From Candidatus Paralachnospira avium (lineage in GTDB: Bacteria > Bacillota > Clostridia > Lachnospirales > Lachnospiraceae): 32,076 bases of DNA. The stretch is from assembly GCA_904420245.1 (NCBI GenBank), contig CAJFUL010000068.1, forward strand, positions 1 through 32,076, in the 5' to 3' direction. Numbering within the stretch: position 1 is the first letter of the stretch; the number at the start of each line of letters is the position of its first letter. This document shows, in pieces, positions 24,740-32,076 of the stretch. The position numbers and the translations under genes are program-made. The notes below the pieces were generated by a model that saw only the letters and a program-made list of their open reading frames with translations, did not search any database and had not been told where the DNA came from.

Positions 24740-24773
24740 GATTCAAGGCAGCCCTGCAGGGCCGCCCTGAATC
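24740..24773 (-). terminator. Intrinsic terminator between dnaK and dnaJ
   Basis: A 15-bp stem (two G-T pairs) with a TGCA loop, followed on minus by TTTTGG, lies 31 bases past the dnaK stop and 40 before the dnaJ start. It probably lowers dnaJ expression relative to dnaK. Confidence 0.85.
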
Positions 24774-24804
24774 ACTGGCAGTCAGATCCAAAGCGGAAGA
24801 TTTA

Positions 24805-26673
<1,869 letters not shown>

Positions 26674-26703
26674 CTATATTTTCAGATTTTTTTTGCTGTA
26701 TGA

Positions 26704-27336
26704 TCAGTTGGCTACCTTTACCATGCTGTGGCGCACCACGCTGTCCCGGTAAAGATACCCTTTCTGGAACTCCTCGACGATGATGTTCTCACCGACGCTC
26801 TCATCCTCCACATGCATCACGGCATTGTGGAAATCCGGGTTGAATTCCTGGCCCAGGGCCTCGATGGGCTTTACGTCCATGGATTCCAGGACCGTAAGAA
26901 GCTGTTTATATATCTTATCCATTCCCTCCGCAAAAGGGGAATGGGCTTCTTCATCCTTTAAGGTCGCCATGCCGCGCTCGAAATTATCCACCACGGGAAG
27001 CACCTTTTCGATGACGCTCTTGGCTCCCACCTCGAACATGGCCGCCTTTTCCTTTTCCGTTCTCTTGCGGAAGTTTTCAAACTCCGCCATGGAACGCTTC
27101 AGTTTATCGGTCAGCTCCTCGATCTGGACATCTTTCTTGTCCTTCTTATCTTTCTTCTTAAAGAAGCTTTTCTTCTCTTCCTCCTTGGGGCCGGCCTGGG
27201 TCTCTCCGCTTCCGGAGCCCTCCCGGCTCTCCTGCGCCGTATCGGAAACGGCCTCTTCCACCATCTGCTCTGCCGTATCCTCCTCCAGCTCTTCCATCAT
27301 CTCGTCCTCGATCCTGTCTCTATCTGTATCTGCCAC
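26704..27336 (-). CDS. grpE: Nucleotide exchange factor GrpE
   Basis: GrpE releases ADP from DnaK. The 210-residue protein has an acidic N-terminal extension (1-60), a long coiled-coil helix (about 70-130: EELTDKLKRSMAEFENFRK and onward) and the C-terminal beta domain with LGQEFNPDFHNAVMH and the ending GYLYRDSVVRHSMVKVAN. The start is GTG (27336), with AAGGCGGG upstream, 15 bases after the hrcA stop. The first ATG-encoded Met is 12 codons further on within the acidic tail. Length is normal. Confidence 0.95.
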   Translation of the reverse strand: MADTDRDRIEDEMMEELEEDTAEQMVEEAVSDTAQESREGSGSGETQAGPKEEEKKSFFKKKDKKDKKDVQIEELTDKLKRSMAEFENFRKRTEKEKAAMFEVGAKSVIEKVLPVVDNFERGMATLKDEEAHSPFAEGMDKIYKQLLTVLESMDVKPIEALGQEFNPDFHNAVMHVEDESVGENIIVEEFQKGYLYRDSVVRHSMVKVAN

Positions 27337-27351
27337 GTCTATCCCGCCTTT

Positions 27352-28404
27352 CTAATCCTCTTTTCTGATCATGCTGTCCAGCTGTCCCATCACGGTCTGC
27401 AGGGCGTCCACGGCTTTCTGATAATCCATCCGCTTGGGCCCCACGATGCCGATGGTCCCCTGCATGCCTCCGCCGAAGCTGTAAGTGGCGGTGACAACGC
27501 TGCAGTCCTTCATGCTCTGGACCGGCATCTCATTGCCGATATATACCTGGATCCCCTGCTTGCCCTCTTCGTTGAGCTTGTCTGTCAGAAGCTCCTCCAG
27601 CTGTTCCTTTTCCTCAAAGACCTGGAGGATGTCCTTGGCCTTGCTCCCGTCGGTAAGCTCCGGATATTTGAAAATATTGGTGGCGCCGCTGGTATAGATC
27701 TTCAGATCCTCTTCGTCGGCCCGGATGGCCTCCGCCACCGCGTCCAGGACCTTTCCCACGATCTCCGCGTGGGGACCTGCCTGCTCCTTCAGCTTGGTGA
27801 TGATGTCCAGGCTGATCTCCTCGATGGTGAGCCCGTTTAAATTGCTGTTTAACATCAGGTTCAGGGAAAAGAGATCCTCTTCCCTCAGCGGCTCCTCCAC
27901 CTCAAAGATGGTGTTCTTGATGATATTTCCCTCCACCACCACCACAGCCAGCAGCCGGTTCTCCTCCACCCTGGAAAGCTGGATGAATTTGACCTTGTTG
28001 CGGTTGTATCTGGGGGCAGAGACCAGCGCGGCGTAATTGGTATTGGCCGCCAGGACCTTGATCATCTGCTGCAGGACCCGTTCCATCCGGTCCAGCCTCT
28101 CCACCACATGGTCCGCCACCTGGGGAACCTGCTTCTCGGGCTCCCGTTCCTGCTCCGCTGTCTCCAGCATATGGTTCACATAAAGGCGGTAACCCTTATC
28201 GGTAGGGATCCGGCCCGCCGACGTATGCGGCTGTACGATCAGTCCCATCTCCTCCAGATCCGCCATCTCATTCCGGATGGTGGCCGAGGAAAGCTGCAGA
28301 TCGGAATACTTGGAAATGGTCCGTGAGCCCACCGGTTCGCCGGTCTCCTGGTAATTGAGGATGATGGCGTTCAGTATCTTTTTCTTGCGTTCATCCAATT
28401 CCAA
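27352..28404 (-). CDS. hrcA: Heat-inducible transcription repressor HrcA
   Basis: HrcA represses class I heat-shock genes by binding the CIRCE operator, with GroEL as its usual modulator. The 350-residue protein has the N-terminal winged helix (MELDERKKKILNAI, then VGSRTISKYSDLQLSSATIRNEMADLEEMGLI), GRIPTDKGYRLYV, the GAF-like middle and the C-terminal GGGMQGTIGIVGPKRMDYQKA. The start appears to be TTG at 28404, which fits the family N-terminus and has GGGG about ten bases upstream. A perfect CIRCE sits 20 bases before it, so it regulates its own operon with grpE-dnaK-dnaJ. Confidence 0.97.
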   Translation of the reverse strand: MELDERKKKILNAIILNYQETGEPVGSRTISKYSDLQLSSATIRNEMADLEEMGLIVQPHTSAGRIPTDKGYRLYVNHMLETAEQEREPEKQVPQVADHVVERLDRMERVLQQMIKVLAANTNYAALVSAPRYNRNKVKFIQLSRVEENRLLAVVVVEGNIIKNTIFEVEEPLREEDLFSLNLMLNSNLNGLTIEEISLDIITKLKEQAGPHAEIVGKVLDAVAEAIRADEEDLKIYTSGATNIFKYPELTDGSKAKDILQVFEEKEQLEELLTDKLNEEGKQGIQVYIGNEMPVQSMKDCSVVTATYSFGGGMQGTIGIVGPKRMDYQKAVDALQTVMGQLDSMIRKED

Positions 28405-28424
28405 CTCTCACATCCCCTTTCCTG

Positions 28425-28451
28425 TTAGCACTCAACCTTATAGAGTGCTAA
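28425..28451. promoter_or_regulatory. CIRCE operator (HrcA-binding site)
   Basis: A perfect TTAGCACTC-N9-GAGTGCTAA inverted repeat, the canonical HrcA operator, lying just downstream of the hrcA promoter and upstream of its start codon. It predicts HrcA-controlled, heat-inducible expression of hrcA-grpE-dnaK-dnaJ. No second CIRCE is present in the window. Confidence 0.98.
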
Positions 28452-28464
28452 TATCCATATCATT

Positions 28465-28493
28465 AAGATAGCACTGTGTTTTCCCTTTGTCAA
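28465..28493 (-). promoter_or_regulatory. Promoter of the hrcA-grpE-dnaK-dnaJ operon
   Basis: Minus strand: consensus TTGACA, 17 bases, then TATCTT preceded by TGC. The predicted start falls directly before the CIRCE repeat, the standard arrangement. Confidence 0.82.
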
Positions 28494-28651
28494 CAACTTT
28501 TTTGGGATTTCATAGTTTCTTCACATTCCTTTCCTGCTCTTTGCGGCCCTTCTCCGCAGGATTGTTATAATTTCAAGCAGAATCCCGATAGAATTCCCCT
28601 TGATCTCATCCTATACTGATATTACCAACATTTCTCACATTTATTCCTCAT

Positions 28652-28692
28652 AACACAGACGGGGCGCCGGTATCCGGCGCCCCGTCTGTGTT
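28652..28692 (+). terminator. 19-bp perfect hairpin with T-tract on plus strand
   Basis: The arms (beginning AACACAGACGGGG) are perfectly complementary over 19 bases with a TAT loop. The better T-tract follows on the plus strand (TTTTCTATTC), where no gene lies upstream; on minus the downstream bases are TATGAGG. It may still serve hemW as a bidirectional terminator, or end an unannotated plus-strand transcript. Confidence 0.6.
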
Positions 28693-28698
28693 TTCTAT

Positions 28699-28724
28699 TC
28701 TATAAGGCCGCGCTGCGCGGCAGG
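28699..28724 (+). repeat. Copy D of the CTCTATAGG / CCGC-GCGG intergenic element
   Basis: Plus strand: after the 19-bp hairpin and its T-tract comes TCTATAAGG and then a CCGC-GCT-GCGCGGC stem and AGG. The layout matches copies A, B and C, but in the opposite orientation. Confidence 0.45.
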
Positions 28725-28741
28725 AACCTTTTCTTCTCTCC

Positions 28742-29941
28742 TCAGGGATCCAGCAAAAATTCCGACAGCACATAGTTGCTCACGTCATTCCCACGTTCCG
28801 TCAGCCTCAGCCGTCCGCCCTCACGCTCCATGAGGCCCTGCTCCTCCATCCTGGAGACTGCCTGTCCATAGACCTCCTCCACGGAGCTTCCGAAGCGGCG
28901 CAGGAACTCTGCCTCCTGTACGCCTGCCGTCAGCCTCAGACCCAGGAACATGAACTCCTCCATGGCCCGCTCCCTCGTCACCAGCTCCTCCTCTGTCCGG
29001 AGCCGGGAAAGATCCTGGCCGGAAGCTTCCGAAGCGTTTTCGTCCTGTCCCGCCAGGACCTCCAGATACTCTCCCAGGTCCCTCGTATCGGAAAACCGCC
29101 TGCCGCCGAAATAGGAAGAGGCGGAGACGCCGAAGCCCAGATAAGGGACTCCCGTCCAGTACCCCACATTATGGCGGCACTGGCAGCCCTTCCTGGCGTA
29201 ATTGGAGATCTCATAGCGGAAGTATCCGTTCTCTTCCAGGATCTGCCGCGCCCTGTGATACATCTGCCGCTCCGTCTCCTCTGTGGGAAGGGGCCAGGTG
29301 TCCTCCCGCCCCTCCTCTCTGGCCATGGCCTGGAGATGGTATTTCTCATGGAAGGGCGTCCCCTCCTCGATGATCAGGCTGTAAACGGACAGATGCTCCG
29401 GAGAAAGGGCTGAAACTGTCCGCAGAGTCTCCTCAAAGCTCTCCTCCGTCTGCCCCGGCAGGGCCGCCATCAGATCCACATTGATATTGGAAAAGCCTGC
29501 CTCCCTGGCTGCCCGGAAGCTCTCCAGAAACTCCCCGTATGTGTGGATCCTCCCCAGCATACGGAGCTCTTCATCGGAAGCCGACTGGAGTCCCAGGCTC
29601 AGGCGGTTCACGCCCGCCCTCCTGTAAATATCCAGCTTTTCAGGAGTCAGCGTGCCCGGATTGGCCTCCAGGGTGATCTCCGCCCCCTCCCACAGTTCAT
29701 GGCCGCTCCGCAGGCAGGAAAGGATTTGTTCTATATATAAGGGATCCACAATGGACGGGGTGCCCCCTCCGAAAAACACCGACGGGATGGAAAGCCGCTC
29801 CTCCTGCGCCCGGATCTCCCGCAGAAGCGCCCTCTGGTATGAGGCCTGCACTTCTCTCCCTGCCGGGACCGATACAAAATCGCAGTATCCGCATTTGCGC
29901 ACGCAGAAAGGGATATGGATATAGATCTGCGCTTCTCTCAT
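28742..29941 (-). CDS. hemW: HemW-type radical SAM protein
   Basis: HemW is a radical SAM protein related to coproporphyrinogen III dehydrogenase HemN; the known HemW acts as a heme chaperone. The 399-residue protein has C13-x3-C17-x2-C20 in IPFCVRKCGYCDF, FFGGGTPS, EANPGTLTPEKL, the RLSLGLQS strand, NVDLMAALPGQTEES and the C-terminal HemN domain with FMFLGLRLTAGV. The CxxxCxxC motif without the extra cysteine typical of HemN favours HemW. The ATG at 29941 shares a base with the lepA stop (TGATG); a GTG one codon upstream is also possible. Operon partner is lepA. No heme genes are in the window. Confidence 0.93.
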   Translation of the reverse strand: MREAQIYIHIPFCVRKCGYCDFVSVPAGREVQASYQRALLREIRAQEERLSIPSVFFGGGTPSIVDPLYIEQILSCLRSGHELWEGAEITLEANPGTLTPEKLDIYRRAGVNRLSLGLQSASDEELRMLGRIHTYGEFLESFRAAREAGFSNINVDLMAALPGQTEESFEETLRTVSALSPEHLSVYSLIIEEGTPFHEKYHLQAMAREEGREDTWPLPTEETERQMYHRARQILEENGYFRYEISNYARKGCQCRHNVGYWTGVPYLGFGVSASSYFGGRRFSDTRDLGEYLEVLAGQDENASEASGQDLSRLRTEEELVTRERAMEEFMFLGLRLTAGVQEAEFLRRFGSSVEEVYGQAVSRMEEQGLMEREGGRLRLTERGNDVSNYVLSEFLLDP

Positions 29942-31752
29942 CACTTATCGTCCAGCTTCAGCACGCTCATGAAAGCCTTCTGCGGGATCTCCACGCTGCC
30001 CACCTGGCGCATCCGCTTCTTGCCCTCTTTCTGCTTCTCCAGAAGCTTTCTCTTCCTGGTGATGTCGCCGCCGTAGCACTTGGCCAGCACGTCCTTCCTC
30101 ATGGCCTTCACCGTCTCCCTGGCGATGATCCTGTTGCCGATGGCCGCCTGGATGGGGATCTCAAACAGATGCCTGGGGATCTCCTCTTTCAGCTTCTCGC
30201 ACATCTTCCTCCCCCGCTCATAGGCCGTATCGGCATGGACGATGAAGGACAGGGCGTCCACGGCTTCCTTATTGATCAGGATGTCCAGCTTCACCAGATC
30301 CGACTGCTCATATCCCTTCAGCTCATAGTCAAAGGAAGCGTATCCCCTGGACCTGGACTTCAGCGCGTCGAAAAAGTCATAGATGATCTCGTTCAAGGGC
30401 AGGTCATACCGGAGCAGGACCCTGGTATCCTCCATGTATTCCGTTCCGATATAGACTCCCCTGCGCTCCTGGCAGAGGCCCATGATGGCGCCGATGAACT
30501 CCGTCGTCACCATGATCTCCGCCTTCACGATGGGCTCCTCCATATACTCGATCTCCGAAGGATCCGGCAGGTTGGAAGGATTGGTCAGCTCCATGACCTC
30601 CCCGTTTGTCTTGTGGACCCGGTAGACGACTCCCGGAGCCGTGGTCACCAGATCCAGATTGTACTCCCGCTCCAGCCGCTCCTGGATGATCTCCAGATGG
30701 AGGAGGCCCAGGAAGCCGCAGCGGAAGCCGAAGCCCAGAGCCGCCGAGGTCTCCGGCTCAAACTGGAGGGAAGCGTCGTTGAGCTGGAGCTTTTCCAGAG
30801 CGTCCCGCAGGTCGTTGTACTTGGCGCCGTCGGCAGGATAAAGGCCGCAGTACACCATGGGCGTCACTTTCTTGTAGCCGGGAAGGGGCTCCTTGCAGGG
30901 ATTTTCCGCGTCGGTGATGGTATCGCCCACTCTGGTATCCCGCACGTTCTTGATGCTGGCGGTCACATATCCCACCATGCCGGCCGGAAGCTCGTCGCAG
31001 GGGATGAACTGACCGGCTCCGAAATACCCCACTTCCACCGTCTCAAATTCGGCTCCTGTGGCCATGAAGCGGATCTTGGTGCCCTTCCGCACCGTTCCCT
31101 CCTTGACCCGGCAGAAGACGATGACCCCCTTATAAGAATCATAGAGGGAATCGAAGATCAGAGCCTGCAGAGGCGCCTTGGGATCTCCTCCCGGAGCCGG
31201 GATCTTGGTCACGATCTGCTCCAGCACGTCCTCGATGTTGATGCCGGCCTTGGCGGAGATCTGAGGCGCGTCCTGGGCCTCTATGCCGATGACGTCCTCG
31301 ATCTCATCAATGACTCTCTGGGGATCGGCGCTGGGCAGGTCGATCTTGTTGATGACCGGAAAGACTTCCAGATCATGATCCAGGGCCAGATATACGTTGG
31401 CCATGGTCTGGGCCTCTATCCCCTGGGCCGCATCCACCACCAGGATGGCCCCGTCGCAGGCGGCCAGGCTCCTGGATACCTCATAGTTGAAGTCCACATG
31501 TCCCGGAGTATCGATCAGATTGAAGATATATTCCTCTCCGTCCTTTGCCCTGTATATGGTGCGGACTGCCTGGGACTTGATGGTGATCCCCCGCTCCCGC
31601 TCCAGATCCATATTGTCCAGGACCTGGGCCTGCATCTCCCTGCTGGTCAAAAGCCCGGTCTTTTCTATGATCCTGTCGGCCAGGGTCGACTTCCCGTGAT
31701 CGATGTGGGCAATAATACAAAAATTCCTGATCTTGCTCTGATCCAGTGCCAT
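29941..31752 (-). CDS. lepA: Elongation factor 4 (LepA)
   Basis: Translational GTPase that acts on ribosomes, implicated in back-translocation and initiation/assembly under stress. The 603-residue protein has G1 [10 protein letters not shown] (15-24), G2 within [13 protein letters not shown]3 DTPGHVDF, G4 [10 protein letters not shown] and the LepA-specific C-terminal part with [20 protein letters not shown]. Domains II-V are complete. The start at 31752 ([10 protein letters not shown]) has AGGAGGAG immediately upstream; the longer frame to 31818 crosses the promoter. hemW follows directly. Confidence 0.97.
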   Translation of the reverse strand: MALDQSKIRNFCIIAHIDHGKSTLADRIIEKTGLLTSREMQAQVLDNMDLERERGITIKSQAVRTIYRAKDGEEYIFNLIDTPGHVDFNYEVSRSLAACDGAILVVDAAQGIEAQTMANVYLALDHDLEVFPVINKIDLPSADPQRVIDEIEDVIGIEAQDAPQISAKAGINIEDVLEQIVTKIPAPGGDPKAPLQALIFDSLYDSYKGVIVFCRVKEGTVRKGTKIRFMATGAEFETVEVGYFGAGQFIPCDELPAGMVGYVTASIKNVRDTRVGDTITDAENPCKEPLPGYKKVTPMVYCGLYPADGAKYNDLRDALEKLQLNDASLQFEPETSAALGFGFRCGFLGLLHLEIIQERLEREYNLDLVTTAPGVVYRVHKTNGEVMELTNPSNLPDPSEIEYMEEPIVKAEIMVTTEFIGAIMGLCQERRGVYIGTEYMEDTRVLLRYDLPLNEIIYDFFDALKSRSRGYASFDYELKGYEQSDLVKLDILINKEAVDALSFIVHADTAYERGRKMCEKLKEEIPRHLFEIPIQAAIGNRIIARETVKAMRKDVLAKCYGGDITRKRKLLEKQKEGKKRMRQVGSVEIPQKAFMSVLKLDDK

Positions 31753-31789
31753 ATTCTCCTCCTGTATAATCAAAAAATCACTGGTACTA

Positions 31790-31818
31790 ATTGTACAACG
31801 AGTTTTCCGTTCCTGCAA
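31790..31818 (-). promoter_or_regulatory. Promoter of lepA-hemW
   Basis: Minus strand TTGCAG and TACAAT separated by 17 bases, about 38 bases before the lepA start codon. The -10 is strong; the -35 keeps only TTG. Confidence 0.58.
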
Positions 31819-31955
31819 GGCTTTCCTTCCGGCATCCGGCCCGTATCCCGCATCCGCGCGGCGACTCCCCTGCCCGCGGCAGGCCGCGCCTGCTTGGCAA
31901 ACAGCCGGAGCGAAGAGGAGACCCCATAACGCGGCCGGAGCCTCCGCCTGCGGCC

Positions 31956-31985
31956 GGCCGCATAAGCGGTAAGTTTCCTATAGAG
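31956..31985 (-). repeat. Copy A of the CTCTATAGG / CCGC-GCGG intergenic element
   Basis: Minus strand: CTCTATAGG, a 7-base spacer, then CCGC-TTAT-GCGGCC. It follows the hairpin at about 31995-32052. The GGCCGCATAAGCGG core differs from copy B by one base. Confidence 0.55.
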
Positions 31986-31994
31986 TAAGAAGGG

Positions 31995-32052
31995 GCCGTT
32001 GCAAAATAGATGAGAAATCATCTATGGAGCAATGGCTCCCTTTTTATGCCTA
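31995..32052. other. Long imperfect hairpin near the right edge
   Basis: An outer 11-bp stem (GGGGCCGTTGC with GCAATGGCTCC, wobbles favouring the plus strand) encloses a perfect 8-bp stem ATAGATGA/TCATCTAT. Plus strand ends CTTTTTATG like a terminator; minus ends CCCCTTCTTACTC. No plus-strand gene precedes it. Confidence 0.5.
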
Positions 32053-32076
32053 AAAACAGAAAACGGACCCCGAAGA

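Larger units (their letters stand above)
28405..28741. other. 337-bp noncoding gap between hrcA and hemW
   Basis: Its hrcA-proximal part holds the CIRCE operator and hrcA promoter. The middle (28494-28651) is AT-rich with no supported reading frame on either strand, though a plus-strand extended -10 (TGT then TATAAT, 28563-28571) is present. The hemW-proximal part has a 19-bp perfect inverted repeat and copy D of the dispersed element. Confidence 0.6.
31753..32076. other. 324-bp noncoding region upstream of lepA to the window edge
   Basis: It holds the lepA promoter (31790-31818), a GC-rich stretch (about 31830-31965) with several overlapping short palindromes, copy A of the dispersed element, and a long imperfect hairpin (32000-32050). 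The last 26 bases read on minus as CGGGGTCCG then TTTTCTGTTTTT, which looks like the 3' arm and T-tract of a terminator cut by the edge. No supported reading frame is present. Confidence 0.6.

Noticed and set aside
28621..28655. Short minus-strand peptides starting at ATGs in the hrcA-hemW gap
   Set aside because: The frames are 9-14 codons, lack ribosome-binding sites and have no neighbours to support them.
29839..31929. 696-codon plus-strand open frame opposite lepA
   Set aside because: It is the antisense shadow of a clear lepA gene, has no ribosome-binding site, and its translation is rich in His/Leu/Gln/Asp with no domain, as expected from GC-rich codon bias.

Overview
The window reads as a chromosomal housekeeping segment from a Firmicute of class Clostridia, most likely a GC-rich Lachnospiraceae; the genus cannot be fixed from the sequence alone. 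The reasons are the lepA-hemW-hrcA-grpE-dnaK-dnaJ order with a perfect CIRCE operator, an operon of class 1B dihydroorotate dehydrogenase subunits pyrK/pyrD with a type 2 pyrF, strong AGGAGG ribosome-binding sites, TTG/GTG starts, and small membrane families typical of that group. Almost all genes lie on the minus strand; only a YbaK-type deacylase and one HAD phosphatase are on plus. I see no transposase, phage gene, CRISPR array or toxin-antitoxin pair.

Layout from left to right. (1) 1-2300: a minus-strand unit HAD phosphatase -> PHP phosphatase -> YerC/TrpR-like regulator, preceded by a promoter, a short leader and a strong terminator. (2) 2300-7040: mutY (-), a divergent prolyl-tRNA-editing-type gene (+), a thioesterase -> cvfB -> ridA operon (-), and a divergent HAD phosphatase (+). 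(3) 7130-9290: tRNA-Gln(CUG) with its own promoter and terminator, then truA -> CDF metal transporter. (4) 9320-12910: purine operon purE-purM-purN-purD with a 12-bp terminator hairpin. (5) 12907-22190: one long co-directional run pyrC-pyrF-pyrK-pyrD-GNAT-pyrE, then a previously uncounted 50-residue membrane protein, a VanZ-like protein, two small membrane proteins, an HD hydrolase and a large M29-type aminopeptidase. (6) 22198-23470: NhaC-type antiporter. (7) 23500-28500: the heat-shock operon hrcA-grpE-dnaK-dnaJ, with CIRCE, and terminators after dnaK and after dnaJ. (8) 28740-31800: lepA-hemW, then a GC-rich intergenic stretch to the right edge.

Functionally the window combines nucleotide synthesis (the purine steps PurE/M/N/D and de novo UMP synthesis after carbamoyl-aspartate), protein quality control (HrcA-regulated chaperones), translation and tRNA maintenance (LepA, TruA, tRNA-Gln, prolyl-tRNA editing) and base-excision repair (MutY).

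No wholly new system stands out. The most interesting non-gene signal is a dispersed intergenic element seen four times: a terminator-like hairpin, a T-rich tract, the motif CTCTATAGG (or a close variant), then a CCGC...GCGG stem. A second is the promoter-leader-terminator block at 2058-2209, which could be a small RNA or an attenuator. Both are described under findings.
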